This document shows positions 1 to 12,510 of a DNA stretch of 64,000 nucleotides, one piece after another (within the stretch, counting starts at the first letter, position 1; each line of letters opens with the position of its first letter). The stretch lies in NCBI GenBank assembly GCA_905221605.1, contig CAJNDS010002113.1, forward strand, positions 637,501 through 701,500, given 5' to 3'. The translations under genes were made by a program, and so were the position numbers. The DNA is from Symbiodinium natans (taxonomy: Eukaryota > Sar > Dinophyceae > Suessiales > Symbiodiniaceae). The notes beneath the pieces were generated by a model. That model saw only the letters and a list, made by a program, of their open reading frames with translations, was not told where the DNA came from and did not search any database.

Positions 1-212
1 AGCACACCCCCCCATCCCCCCCACACGGCAAGCTGCGCCTTCCATCTCAACCTTTTCTGAACGTTCTCATCGTCTTGCTCTTTCTGGCGCATGGGAGTTA
101 AGCTTACTATAGCCACCGAACTTATGAGAACCACTACGGGGTGAAGTTCTCCACGAACCTCCAAGTGTACTGAATTCGGGGTTTACGGAAATCGCCGCTC
201 CCCTTTACTTTC

Positions 213-330
213 TTGCGGAGGTGGGTGGGGGGGGGTGGGGGTGGGTGGGTGCGGGTGGGTGTGGGTGTGGGTGTGGGTGGGGGTGGGTGGGTGGGCGTGG
301 GTGGAGGTGGGTGGGGACGTGGATTAGATC
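213..330 (+). repeat. G-rich tract (GGGTG)n
   Basis: Runs of three or more G separated by single T or C form many potential G-quadruplex blocks. Open frames through it are all glycine, tryptophan and valine and are not credible proteins. Confidence 0.85.
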
Positions 331-1760
331 ACATGGTGGTGGGTCAAAACGGCGACCCTTTTTTCAAGATCTTGCTTGGGCATGTTATCGGCCTAAACCC
401 TAAACCCTAAAACCTAAACCCTAAACCCTGAACCCTCAAGCCTAAATCGGCCTAAACCCTAAAACCTAAACCCTAAACCCTAAAACCTAAACTCTAAACC
501 CTCAACCTTACACCCTAAACCCACCTACGGTTGGTAGTGCTACCGCGTGAGACCGGCCAGGAGCTTCTGGGCAAGCTGTGCTACAAGAAGTGCTCGCTGC
601 TCACGGAGGGCAAGGCACCACTCGGGGTACAGAGTTGGGAACCCCAATGGCCTAAACCTCTTCTCATGACACCGACGATGAATTCAAGGGCTATAGCTGT
701 CCTGGCTCACAAGTATCTCAGAGACTTCGGATTAGGTTGTGCTATGTCAGGGGTAGGTTTGAACATAATGTTTAAATTTTCTGCTTAGTCCCATAATTTG
801 TTTTTAAATAGGCCCCAATCTTCCCCCAGGTATAGTTTAAAGTTTCTTCCCTTATCGAGAAATACACAGTTCCTTTGTATCTAGCGATGCCTGGCAAAAG
901 AAACATTCGCAACATACCCTTTCTACTCGGTCCTTCTACTCACCCGCAATCCCTCAACCCGAAGCCCTAACCCTAAACCCAATGAAGTAGGTCCCCATCA
1001 GGCGCCGATTCGTCTCAGCGCCTTCTCCTGCGGCAAATCTCGGGGCTTTGCAGACTTCTTCGCGGCCAAGGCAAGCTCAAGGGGTTTAGGGTGGCGTCCC
1101 TTATTATCGTAGACCGCATACATGCAGCACCATGGTCCAAGAGATGTGGGTTTTGGTTCAGGCACGATCGGATTTTTTCTGCGACAGTCCCAGCCCTCAA
1201 GCGCGACTAGGTCGAGGTTTTGGGGGGTCCGGGGGGGGAGGCTGGGTAAGCCCTAAACCTCCAAGCCCTAAAGCCTAAACCCTCGACCCTTAGCCCCCAA
1301 TTTGCAACCCTTAAAGCGTTACCCTAAACCCCGAAACAACCCAAGAGGCCAAGTTTCGAGCATAAGGCTTAGAACTGAGGACTTCAGGGGGTTTAGGGTT
1401 TAGGGGTTTAGGGTTTAGGGTTAGGGTTTAGGGGTTAGGGTTTATAAGGTTTTAGGCTTCAGGGTTTACTTCAGCTTTCCAAGAGCCCGAGCCCAGACGT
1501 CCCACAAGCACCTTAGGCCTGTAAGCCCCGAAGCTCCAAGCCCGCGACGCCCTCAGCATCAGGATAACAGTCCGAACCCTACACGTTTAGGGTTTAGGGT
1601 TTAGGGCTTTGGGTTTATATAGGGTTTAGGGTTTAGGGTTTATATAGGGTTTAGGGTTTAGGGTTTAGGGCGTGAAACCCTCAAAACCCTTAGCCCCAGC
1701 AGGTGGGAACACTGGTGCCCTGCGAAGGCCGAAGTATGGAAGTGGTTTGTAGAGCTTCAC

Positions 1761-1842
1761 CTGCTTGGAGGTTCATGGGTACCTTTAGGGTTTAGGGTTT
1801 AGGGTAACTTGGGGTTAAAAGAACCCATGAACCTCCAAGTAG
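1761..1842. mobile_element. MITE family B, interrupted by telomere repeat
   Basis: The ends are inverted copies of about 20 bp (CTTGGAGGTTCATGGGTACC and its complement near 1821-1842). Three TTTAGGG units sit between the arms at about 1783-1804. Other family B copies are near 10665, 19800, 25132, 35618, 43474, 43705 and 45685. Confidence 0.75.
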
Positions 1843-2104
1843 AGCAGCCGGCGCATCATAAAAAAAGGGAGATGAGCACTCGATTATGTCAGGTAACATT
1901 GGTTGCTCCAAGGCTTAGGGAAGACACGTGGAAAGCTGTCGTGCGTGAGGTTTGAGTGGTTTGGGGCTTCGGGCTCTGGGCCGGGGCGCCTGATTTGGGT
2001 GTAAAGTTTGAAGTCGAGTTTGAGGGTTTAGGGTTTAGGGTTTATTAGGGTCTAGGGTGTAGGGTTTATAGGGTTTAAGGCTTAGGATTTAGGGTTTAGG
2101 GTTG

Positions 2105-2186
2105 CAACTAAGGCTACGATGTTGCCGGTGACGAGGCCGGCAACGGCTGCCCTCACAGGGTTGGCACCTGCCTGGTGAACGAGGAG
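2105..2186 (-). CDS. Candidate micro-exon, unrecognised membrane-like segment
   Basis: On the minus strand, after an AG at 2187-2188, an open stretch encodes LLVHQAGANPVRAAVAG followed by a hydrophobic segment (LVTGNIVALV). The composition is protein-like and flanked by telomere-type DNA, as for the RF2 exons. The family is not recognised, and neither the donor nor partner exons were found. Confidence 0.35.
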
Positions 2187-2461
2187 CTGTCCTTGGGCAA
2201 GTGCACCCTGGTTTGTCCAGTTGGGTATTCTAGCACCCAGAGTAGACCCTCATTTTTCTGTTTTCAGGTTTAGGTTCCTTATAAGTCCCATGAAAATAAA
2301 AATAAGGCACCCTTTTCATGGCTAGGTTACGCTTGGGTTTGGTACTTCAGGGCTCTAGGGTTTAGGCAATCCAGCCGGCCTGAAATCTGCATCCACAAAC
2401 CATGGCCCAGGCAAGGGCGGATTTTTGTTGCATGCGTCGGTTTGTCAGTTCAACCCCCAAA

Positions 2462-2594
2462 GCTCCCTTATACTCATAGTCCTGAATAAGGGTATAATAT
2501 TATTCATTGGAATATGATTCTCATGACCTTTCATACTATTTATACAATATGATTCCTATAGTCCCGATTAAGGACTGGAAGTATAAGGGGAACC
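2462..2594. mobile_element. MITE family A copy
   Basis: The left end (CCCTTATACTCATAGTCCT) is inverted at the right end (AGGACTGGAAGTATAAGGGG). The AT-rich interior has no coding capacity. Same family as the reference copy at 16802-16881. Confidence 0.65.
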
Positions 2595-3679
2595 CAACCC
2601 ATGCCCATGGAGCGAAAGAATGAGGCTACAAGCGATGTGAAGACCTGACGGTGGGCCAGTTTCCTTACCGAACCAGCCCGGAGCCGAGATAGACTTCGGT
2701 TTAGGGCTCAGGGTTTAGGGTTTAGGGTTTGGGGTTTCTGGGCCTCCAAGAACGCTTGAGAGCTGTAAACGAGACATCCTACACCCGATCCGAGAGGCTA
2801 TTGGAATAAAGGGGCCCGATTCATCACGCATTCCCCCCCAAAGCTGTACGCCCTTGAAAGGAGTTTGTTCTGTGTCAGTTAGGCTGCAAGGAAGAGTCAC
2901 TGTTAGGCAGAGAACGAAGGTTATCACTTTGTGTGTGCCCTGCATTCGTTTATGGGGAGGGGGGGTAAATAGGATCTCTTTGTCATCAAATTCGCCGTCT
3001 GCTAGACTAGAGTCTGGACAGCTTAACGTATCCGAAGAGGCCCCCTGGAACAAACCTCGTGTGGCTTCATGAAAATGTACCCGAAGCAGCTGAGAACTCT
3101 TGCTTTTGATTGTCTGATGAGGTGCCGACACTTGTTGCAAGACCAAGAACCTCTTGGATGCTTGTCTCGCTTCAGTGCTTTAGAATTCTCATGATTTGGA
3201 CACTGGAATTCCCATGATACTGTGCCATAAGTCAGCTTCGCAAACTTATGACCTCTCGAGCCCTACAACAACAGAGTCCTTAGTTGGGGCCCTGCAGCGC
3301 AAGCAGGCTGTTTCTAAATCCTGCGCACATCCACAACATAACAACAGCCGAGCGAAGTTAAGGAGTGGGGTTGGGGTTGAAACTTAGGGTTGCAGCGTAG
3401 TTCTTTGGCGGTTTAGGGGTATTTGTTGGGGGTGTTAGGGTTTAGGGGTATTTTCAGTTTGTTTTTAAACCAGGGTTTAAGGCCCCTTGCCGTTAGAAAG
3501 TCGGAAGCATGCGAACCAGGAGTGCATCGAGCCTTCCAACAGCATCTTTGGCTGCCTAGGGCGTTGATGGTTCTGTAACACCAGGTAGCTTGGGTTGGGT
3601 TTTAGGGTTCAGGGTTCAGGGTTCAGGGTTCAGGGTTTAGGGTTTAGGGTTTAGGGTTTAGGGTTTAGGGTGTTCCCCC

Positions 3680-3803
3680 TTATACTAGGGTTTTAGGGTT
3701 GGGGTTTAGGGTTTAGAGTTTAGGGGGTTAACAGTCCTTAGTAGGGGGAGATAATAGGGGCTACTATAGTCCCGATTCAGGACTGCTAGTGTAAGGGGGA
3801 GCC
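3680..3803. mobile_element. MITE family A copy split by telomere-like DNA
   Basis: The left arm begins GTTCCCCCTTATACTA, is interrupted at about 3695-3729 by degenerate TTTAGGG units, and resumes as AACAGTCCTTAGTAGGG. The right arm ends AGTGTAAGGGGGA. The break falls inside the conserved TATACTAACAGTCC word of the family, so the telomere-like block appears to have been inserted into the arm. Confidence 0.7.
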
Positions 3804-4427
3804 TCCGCACTTGTAGCCCTAGACCAACACCCTACCCGTTTTGACTGAAGGGTTGTGTTCTTTGTGCAGGTCAGTGTGAATATTGTCCAGCTTGCTTGGT
3901 TGCCGGCCCAGGAAGGTGTCCAGCCTAAACCCTATAAGCCCTACTCCCCGGAGACCCTAAAGTAGTGTACCTTGCAGTTGCAGGCTCGGGGCGACTTCAG
4001 GGTTCACAAGTTGTGGCTTCTAGTCTCGGACTCAGGTTTGAGTGTTGCCTTTGATTTTTGTGGCGTCTGCAGGGCGCAAGAACAAAGATTTGGATGCCGT
4101 GCCAACCCTGAAGCCCGAACGCTGAACCCTGGAACAGCCAACGACCGCAGTGTCTATATACACTGGTTCAACCTGATGTTGTCGGCTGCTCCTTGTAATA
4201 TGTTCAACTATTCCTGCGGGTCAGGGTTGAGGGTGTCTCATCGAGGGGGGACGCTCGTGCCAAAAGCACCCAGGCGCGCGCCCTGAATCGTGTAGTCCCC
4301 GCCCCACTTGCGCTCCACCCTCATCTTGACCTTTGCGGGTTTAGGGGTTCCCTTGCTTTCCGTTCGCGTTTTTTTGTTCTTTTATTTCTGTTCGAGCTGG
4401 TGGACTGACAGCGAAGCATGGAATTGA

Positions 4428-4538
4428 GGGTTTACGATATTCGGGGTACCTTATTGCGGTCCTTATTGTAAGGATCGTGCCATGTTTTGGGGGTCTCCAT
4501 TCGGGCCCCCTATTTTCGTAAACCCCCATTTGGGGCGC
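4428..4538. mobile_element. MITE-like family E copy
   Basis: Starts GGGTTTACGATATTCGG and ends CGTAAACCCCC, forming an inverted pair around a non-coding core. Related copies lie near 8350-8465, 10566-10670, 15663-15770 and 38268-38395, sharing the words ACTATTT and GGGGTCC. Confidence 0.5.
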
Positions 4539-5258
4539 CTTGTGCCCAGAACTCCAGGAGGTAAGTTTTTTCGAATGCTTTCTTTCTAAATCTCGGGCTT
4601 GGCTTCGGGGGTCGGCTCGCTCGAGGAGCCGCGAATCCTTGGAAGGACAACTTCCTGTATGTGGGGTTCGGTTCGGCATTGGGGCGGGCTCTACGCCCCT
4701 AGAGTCACGTCGTAGCCCTAGGAAGGCCTAGGAAGGGCGCCTCGATTCCTTGGCAAGTTGGCGCTGGGCGGCTGAACGCGCCGGGGATCCTCGCCCACGG
4801 ATTGGCCTTGGGTTTGGCCCGCCAACAAACACACCCCCCCCCCCCCACGTCGCCCGAAAGTTTGGGGTAGTAGTTCTAGGGCGACCTGATGGCCATTTGC
4901 CGCAGTTGCCTACGGGACTGAAAGCTCTGTCGCCATCCCACAAAGCTCCCTCGCTTGCCTGCTTCGGCGCCGCCGCCCTGCTCGACAACCCTGGCTCACT
5001 CAGTTTAGTTAAAACTTGAAACCATTTGAAACCTAAAGGGCCTAGCTTTTTACAGAGGACCTCTCCCTAGTTGGTATCCCGCAGTAGGAATCCTAGAATC
5101 AACCACATCAAAACTACCACTGGGTTCCCCCGATTTTTCGCTGTCGGAGGGCGCATGAAGAGGTCACTTCAGTTTCGCGTTCAACGTCGGTGGCGGCAAG
5201 GGGGCAGAGGCGAAAAGCCACGAGCCAAACTCAAGCATCCGAGCAGCACAAGTAGAGC

Positions 5259-5356
5259 CTTAGTAGCTGACGTGAGTACACTTTTGGGATATATAATCCC
5301 CTGTAGAACTGAAAGTGTTCACTTTTGGGGGGTGGGCTTGGCCTCAGCAACTAAGG
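5259..5356. mobile_element. MITE family D copy
   Basis: The ends are inverted (CTTAGTAGCTGA at left, TCAGCAACTAAG at right), with conserved inner words ACACTTTTGGGATA and AGAACTGAAAGTGT. Other copies are at 9874-9985 and 45940-46042. Non-coding. Confidence 0.7.
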
Positions 5357-5689
5357 AGCCGTTAGTGAGTCCAAGGTGGTGGGGGGACAGCAGGTGTACA
5401 TGTGGTTACTGGACTAGGTATTTGATGTGTGGTGGATTGAGACTTGGCAAGACCGAAGTGAAGCATAAGGACAGTGTTTGCCTTGCTGTCTGCAGAAACC
5501 TGACCCTACTATAGGGCCAGGGCTTATGCGGTTTTGTGGGTTGCATCTAACATATAGGCCTTGCAACCGAAGATTCTATGGAGGTAGAAGTGGGGGTGCG
5601 GTTGGATGTTGTCTTTCGATGGGGGCCGACTCTCTGCAAAGTTGATATATTTGCGGCTCCCGATTTGAGTTGTGGGGACTCTTTGGATT

Positions 5690-5960
5690 ACCCACCCCAC
5701 ACCACCCCCGCCCCCCCCACCCCCCCCCCCCCCCACCCCACCCCCACCCCCCACCCCCCCCCCCACCCCCCCACACACCCCCCCACCCCCCCCCCCCTCC
5801 CCAGCCCCCACGCCACCCCCCCCTGTCCCCCCACAGCGCCCACCCCCCCCCCCACCCACCCACCCCCCCCCCCCCCCCCCCCACCCCTCACCCCCCAACC
5901 CCCTTCCCCACCCCCCCCCACCCCCCCCCCCTCCCCCCGACCCCCCCCCCCCCTTCCCCC

Positions 5961-5991
<31 letters not shown>

Positions 5992-6160
5992 ACCCCCACC
6001 CCCCCCCCCCCCCCCCCCCGCCCCTCCCCCCCCCCCCACCCCCCCCCCCCCGCACCCCCCCCCCCCACCCCCGCCCCCACCCCCCCCCTCCCCCCCCCCC
6101 CCCCCCCCCCCCCCCCCACCCCCCGCCCCACCCCCCCCCCCCCCCCCCCTCCCCCCAAAA
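5690..6160. repeat. C-rich low-complexity tract (poly-CCCCAC)
   Basis: About 470 bp are almost entirely C with scattered A and T on the plus strand (G-rich on the minus strand). The long open frames here encode only Pro/His/Thr or Gly/Val/Trp and are artefacts of composition. It could fold as i-motif or G-quadruplex DNA; the assembly here may be inexact. Confidence 0.9.
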
Positions 6161-7374
6161 GAAAATAGAATGCGTTTAGGGGGTAGGGTTTAGGGATTAC
6201 TAAGACTCTGGTAGGGTCCTGTTTCAGAGCTGGGTATATCCAAATAATCCCAGCTATTCTCAGGTTTATGGCTTAGAGGATACGGCATACGTTGTAGCAG
6301 CATCTTGATTTCTAAGTTGGGCGGGAGAAGGCTGATCTTACACCACTGGTTGGCATCTTTGTTAGTGAAACAGAAAAGGACTGCAATGGCAGAGGGGATG
6401 CTTCGGTTACTTCATGACGTTTGAGGGTGTGTTGCACAGCAGAGTTCCGTTCGATCGCGGTGCCCACACGCCTGTAGGCGCTACAGGGCTGAGGAATTTT
6501 GTTGCTGCAGTGTTGTGCCCACGCAATCTCAACACAATTTCTTGGTTGGCCAACCATTTCGCCCTGCAGCAGAATCATGTGCAAGTGAGGTACACTGAGC
6601 TCGGTCACTGACCTGCAGCTGTTTTTGCAGCAGGCCGTTCCAGGAAGCGCCTTTGTGGTAACACGATGAAACCACGGAGGTCGCTGTCCGGGTATTGAAA
6701 TTAAGGCATGGAATCCACACATGCTGCTTTGTGTGTCTGGTAGGCCCGCCAACTATGGCCAGAAGAGCCGTAGCCTGACCTACGTGCCACTTTGCCCGAC
6801 AGGGGTTGGTGGCTTATGGCCATGCGAAGCATGGAAGTTATGTCGATAGCGCAGATCCCCATCGCTTTTGGCCAAACATCCTTGCGTTGGATGTCACGTC
6901 TTGTCACCTCTAATGTTGCTCCTCGCGGTGGGGGCCCTAAGGTGTAGGAACCTGCGCCCTTCCGCTGAATGCATGTCCGTGGTGCGAAAGAAGCCGGTGA
7001 TGAGGTCGATCCAGCTACATGCACGCGGCCTCCAAGCAGCTCCACTTAGGCACGTGATGGGGTTTCGGCGTTCAGGGGGTATTGCTAGTAATTGTTCCGA
7101 CCCCTCTTTTACTTCGATGCAGATTGTGCAGTTTCAGTTCGGGAGCCCAAGGGAAACCCTTCGGCCCTTCGGGTTGTTTTTCAGAGGCTGCAGGCCCAAA
7201 CCCACCCTCCCAAAGATCCTTTCAGGTTTTGGGATCCACCCGCAGACCTTGACGGCCTAAAGCCTATAAATCCTAGAACCCCCTAAAAGCCCTAAACCCC
7301 CTAAACCCCCTAAGAAATCCTACACCCCTAGAAAGCCTAAACCCCCTAAACACCCCTAAAACCTGAAGCCCCTA

Positions 7375-7456
7375 ACACGAACAGTCCTTAGTAGGGATTA
7401 TAGTACCCCCGATTATAGTCCCTACTAAGGAGTGTTAGTGTAAGGGGGGAACACCC
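7375..7456. mobile_element. MITE family A copy (left end trimmed)
   Basis: ACAGTCCTTAGTAGGGATTA at left pairs with CCTACTAAGGAGTGTTAGTG at right, and the right end keeps TAAGGGGGGAACA. The outer part of the left arm is missing. Confidence 0.6.
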
Positions 7457-8349
7457 CAACCCTAAACCCGAAACCCTAAACCCTAAACCCTAAACCCTAA
7501 ACCCTAAACCCAAAAGCCCCTGCCCCCCCCCCCGGAAAGCCCCAAGATGCCACCCTGGTCCAGACGAGCTCAGCGAGCAGAAGGAGCTGAGATCACCCAG
7601 GGCCGAATCTGCCAGCACCTTTGGGGGTTTAGGGTTTAGGGTTTAGGATTTAGGGTTTAGGATTTAGGGTTTAGGGCTGAGAGATTAGGGGCTGAGGGTT
7701 GGCGTTTGGGTTGTTCCGTGTGAATTGCAGGCAGATCTAAGGTTTGGGACAGAGGGCCGCGGGGTCGAGCTACAGTGTGGCCTTCTTGTTGGCCCCTCAT
7801 GTGGAATATTCCGGTTGCGGCATGAAACTTGCCAGTAGCCCGGAAAGCCGGTTTGGGGTTTAGGGTTTAGGGTTTAGGGTTTGGGGTTTAGGGTTTAGGG
7901 TTTAGGGTTTAGGGCTTAGGGTTCGGGGCGTTCAGGGGCCCAGGAGCTCAGTCTGACCGGTCTCCTGCGCTCGCCCAATCAGCCAACTTGGGGGAAAATA
8001 GAACCCTTAACGGCGAAGCCCTGATCCCTCATCCCTCAAGGACCCAAACCCTAGATCCGAAACCCTAAAACCCTAAGCCCTAAACCCTGGACCCTTAGGG
8101 AGGGTTTATCATCCCGCAGCCCGAAATCCGAACCCATGCGCCAAGGCGCTGGCCTTCTTGCTTGGGGCTCTCGCAGCCTCGGCTGTGGCAGCTGTTTTGG
8201 CCTTTGGGGTCCGGCCTCAAGCTGATCAAGGGACTACAGGAGGGACCCTTGTAAGCGACCTTAGGGTTATTTAGGGGTTATTTGGGGGCTACTTAGGTAC
8301 ATAGGGACTATATAAAGTATATCTAGGGGTTATATAGGGGCTGAACTCA

Positions 8350-8465
8350 TTTGGGGGGTTACGATGATAGGGGGTGCTTTCTTGGGGTCCTTTTTATCAG
8401 GGGATCCTACTATTTGAGGGGTGTATATTAGGGGTCCCTCATTTTCGTAAACCCCCATTTGGGGG
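8350..8465. mobile_element. MITE-like family E copy
   Basis: Begins GGGGGTTACGATGATAGGGG and ends TTTTCGTAAACCCCCATTT. The inner word CTACTATTTGAGGGGTGTAT is shared with the 15663-15770 and 38268-38395 copies. Confidence 0.5.
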
Positions 8466-9873
8466 AGTACAAGGCGGGGCTAAGAGTTAGGGATCTAGTG
8501 TTATTTAAGGTTAGTCTCTCAAGCCCTTCACAAGGCAATACATGTGCCCTGAGAACCCCAAAAAGCCAGATCAATGGCCTGAGGGTTAAGGGTTTTGGTG
8601 TTTATGCGCCTCTTTCTCAGGCTTGCATAGTTACATCATCATCATCATCGACTGCACTGAGCCCGAAGTCAGAATGGTCATATGGTTACAAGCCATTGTT
8701 ATGGGTTATCCTGGTTGTCCTGGTAGGCCTTTTCCTGTGCCCTCTTCCTGGTAACTGCAGCGCATGGGAGAGTTGGATTTCAGCAGGCTTGAAGGGGGTT
8801 GGGAGTTAGGGTTCTCGAAGTGACCCCCCCCCCCCCCACCACCCACCCAATAATCCCGAGCCCCCGGCCCCACCTCGACCCAAAGAAGCATCGCAATGCA
8901 TCTTAGGGTTTAGGGTTTAGGGTTTAGGGTTTAGGATTTAGGGTTTAGGGTTTAGGGTTTAGGGCCTCAACCCTAAGAAGCTCCAATCTTTGCTTCAACC
9001 AAGAAGCCCTGCGACCTCCGAGGATCCCTCAAACATCTTCGGATGAGGGTTTGGGGTATTCAAGATTTCTTAGTAACCCCGGAACAAAGCACTAGAAGGT
9101 TTAGGAACTCAATCTTTCAACCTAGCTCGAGGCCGGGCGCAGGCGCGCGCGGGAGGCTTCGGAGCCTTTGTTGAAGGCGCGGATTCGCTGCTGTGATTTA
9201 ACCTCGAGATTCTCCCAGTGTATGCTGTATCCTCAAGCCTAAATTCCCAAGCTCTAAGCCCTCAAAGTGGGAGCTTGGTGGTCGGCAGTGTGCAGTTTGT
9301 TTCTGTGGTGGTTTAGGGTTTTGAGTGCTGGGCTTAGGGCTTAGATTTATTGGCTCTTTTGGGCGTCAGTGCCTGGTTTCGGCATTGTTGCCGGGCTGAT
9401 GCCCCTTGATGGCTGAAGCTGGAGGTTTTTGGATCTTGTAGTAAACTGCTGGGTTGGGAAACCTCCCTAAACCGTAAACCCTAAACCCTAAACCCTAAAC
9501 CCTAAACCCTAAACACAAATCCTTGTCTCACAAGTGCCCAGGCTTTGCCGTGACAGGGACACTGGAAGTCGCGGGAGCGCGACTTGCACAAATGCAGCCC
9601 CTGCCGCGTGGCTACGAGGCCAAAAGGTTGAGGCTATAAAGGGTTTAGGGTTTAGGGTTTATAGGGTTAAAGTCTCGGACAAGATGGCTGTTCCGTTAGC
9701 CACTGCGGCGAAGTTGTTCAGTCCGTGCGACCTTCTCTCGGAATCTTAAGCGGTTTCTTAGTGCAGTGTGGCAAACTGCCCAAGTATACCCCGACGGTGG
9801 CGACCATTGCACACGTCATTGCACGCCTTGCAAACTTGACCCTTTGGTTTCTCGCTTCTCAGGGCCTTGATGT

Positions 9874-9985
9874 CTTAGTAGCTGAGTGAGCACACTTTAC
9901 ACTTTTTGGGATACTATACTTGACTATTATCCCCTATAGAACTAAAAGTGTACGTTTTTTGGGGCTTTTGAACTCAGCAACTAAG
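9874..9985. mobile_element. MITE family D copy
   Basis: CTTAGTAGCTGAGTGAG at left and ACTCAGCAACTAAG at right are inverted. The inner words match the 5259 and 45940 copies. Confidence 0.75.
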
Positions 9986-10328
9986 ATGTGAACTTTTGCA
10001 CCCAGAGTTTTGAGGCTTAGCTTCCCCCCCGCCTAAACCGTATCTTTAAACCCTAAACCCCTAAACCCCAGGAATTCCTAATAGTGTCGCACCGATATTA
10101 GGCCCTGTAATCACACTGTAATCCCTATAACCAACCCTATAATTACGGGAACTTCAGAGAAATGAGTTACCACAATACAGATGCCATGTTACATAGGCCT
10201 CTTCTGGTGAATTTTAACTTAAGCTGCTTATAGCAACAACGCAGCAATGGGAAAGGAGTGGCTTTAACGAGTGGAGAGGATTGCACCTCCATGTTGTAAA
10301 CTCCGGTTCAGGGTGTAACCCCTATTTT

Positions 10329-10436
10329 GTAGGGGTCGGAGAATTGCGAATAGCATTCCCTTGTGGTTCCTTTGTAATTATACTGTAGCAACCCCACAAA
10401 GCCCTATTCCAATTATTAAGGCCCTATATTACACAC
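10329..10436. mobile_element. MITE-like family C copy
   Basis: Carries the words TAGGGGTCGGA and AAGCCCTATTCCAATTATTA found again near 10974-11086, 33987-34090, 40488-40573 and 40910-41042. Terminal inversion is weak, so the class of element is uncertain, but the dispersed repetition is clear. Confidence 0.55.
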
Positions 10437-10565
10437 TCAAGCCATGGTTTGTCGCACAAGCAGTTCCAATGACAGTTCCAGAGAGGTGGCACGGTGCCCT
10501 GACAAGCAATCTGTTAGCTACTTAGCCGGGGTTGAGATGCCTCCCAGTACGTTGTGGTACCACTT

Positions 10566-10664
10566 CTGGATTTGGGGGTTTACGATACGAACATAGGGGA
10601 CCTCTGATATAGTCCCCCCAACAGTAGGATTCTCGGAAAATATGGACCTTTCATAAGGTACCCC
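10566..10664. mobile_element. MITE-like family E copy
   Basis: Begins with GGGGGTTTACGATACGAACA, the family start, and runs directly into the family B element at 10665, so two element types are abutting or nested. Confidence 0.4.
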
Positions 10665-10815
10665 TACTTGGAGGTTCATGGCACCCATGAACCAAATTAA
10701 GGCTGTACTTATAACCCGCTTATGAGCCCCTTAAGTGCCCCAATATGGCTATAAGTACAGTTATAAATCCAGTTAAAATTGGTTTATATTAATAAGTACC
10801 ATGAACCTCCAAGTA
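10665..10815. mobile_element. MITE family B copy, near full length
   Basis: TACTTGGAGGTTCATGG at left and CCATGAACCTCCAAGTA at right are a perfect inverted pair. The 115-bp interior is AT-rich with repeated CTTATAAC and AAGTAC words. Non-coding; probably mobilised by a transposase encoded elsewhere. Confidence 0.85.
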
Positions 10816-10973
10816 ATTTCGGAAACCACCATTTGGTTTTCGGATCGGTCAAAGCACATTTGTTGCATCAGGGTTGTTAGCATACTTGTTGGGTTGATGG
10901 TTCCGATAAGCCCAAAAAAACCTGCTCGGGGTCGCCTCCTGAAATTTCGAGACCGAACGCCATCATGTTTTAC

Positions 10974-11086
10974 TTAGGGGTCGGAATAGTTTCCAATATT
11001 ATTACCTTAAGGTCCCTGTAGAGTTATACTAGAATCACCCCCAAAACCCTGTTCTAATTCGTGAGACCCCTATATAGTATATTGTG
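10974..11086. mobile_element. MITE-like family C copy
   Basis: Shares TAGGGGTCGGAATAG, the inner CCCCCAAAACCCTGTTCTAA and the terminal CCCTATATA words with the other family C copies. Confidence 0.55.
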
Positions 11087-12510
11087 TCGTAGGTTGCCTC
11101 TTCGACCGAGGCAGTTGTGCTCCGAGATGTTTGGCAGGGGTTCAGATTGCCTATTAAGGACTGTTACTATAAGGGGGAACATCCCAAGTTTAGGTTTAGG
11201 GTTTTACACTGAGATTTGAGGGTCGAGGTCGTGGTCGAGCCATCGTAGGCATGGGAGGCTTTTTGAATCTTATGATTCTGAGCTTAGTGCATGACGGTTT
11301 TTTCGCACGTGCCGCCGGCACCCGCACCGACCTCTTCCGAAGAACCCTAAGCCCTAAACCCTAAACCCTAAACCCTAAACCCTAAACCCTAAACCCCAAA
11401 CCCTTTCACAAGTGCCTCTAAGCTTCGGTTTCTCTTGTTTCTCCGCAGTTCACCTGGGGCGGACAAGACACTTTACACCCTCAACCCTGTACCCTAAACC
11501 GTCATCGTTGTGAGACGCCATGCTTGAACTGAAGAGCCCGGCAAAGTGTTGCGCGCAGAGGGGATCTAGATGGGACGCCAGGCCGGGCTCTTGGGAGTTT
11601 TTTGATATTTTCCTTTTTTTGGTTTGACAGGGCCTTACAAGGTTGGCTGTTGGGATCTTGCATATGTTCCTTATTCTACAATTTGCTGAAGAACTCCCCC
11701 CTTCCACCCCCAATAAATGAAAGAACATAATCCCTACATTGCCCTTTTGCGGGAAGCATTTCTTTTTTTGCGGTGGCTCTTCAGGAAATAGTAGTATTTG
11801 GGTTTATAAAGGACCCTACAAGGGCTTCAAGGGCCAACCCAGCTTATTTAGGAACATTTTCACAGGGTTTCGAAAGACCAGCACACGATTCGCACATTGA
11901 AATGTTGGAGCCTAGGGTTTAGGCTCTGGGGGGTGTAGGAGTCTGGAGCCTCCTTCACTTTGTCATAGTGGGGTAACATCTTGCATTTTAAAGGGTACTT
12001 AAACTCAATAAGAAATAGAAATTGAGCTTTTTCACAGTATCCCAACCATGAATTAGTTCACATCTGGTCCATACCAGATTGTTGTTTTGGTTGTTCAGCG
12101 TTCGGGAATTCAGGGTTTAGGGTCTAGGTTTGGGGATTTTGGGGTTTAGTTTTGAAGAGTCTCTAGGGTGCTTACGGCTCTTCAAGGGTTTTCAAGATAC
12201 GCCTCCCTGAGATGTTCATCTCTGGGCCCAGCAGCACCTGTAGCCCTTTTATGGAGCAGATCGCAACCTCCTTGGGGGTGCTACCTGCTCCTCCTTTTTG
12301 GGACCCCTAAACCCTAAACCCTAAACCCTAAACCCTGTGGGTTTGCGGTTTAGGGTCTAGGGTTTACGGCTGAGGGTTTGATTACCCAGCCCTGTAGACA
12401 AAGTTAAGCCTTTCATAGGAATCGAGTAAGCTGCGCTAGCTCGTGACATCCAACAGGAATGAGGTTGCAAGGGCGGCGGTGCTTCCTCCTTGCTCGTGCC
12501 GCGGCAACAC

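Noticed and set aside
5524-6193. Long Pro- or Gly-rich open frames on both strands
   Set aside because: They arise from the C-rich tract in all frames; the composition is not protein-like.
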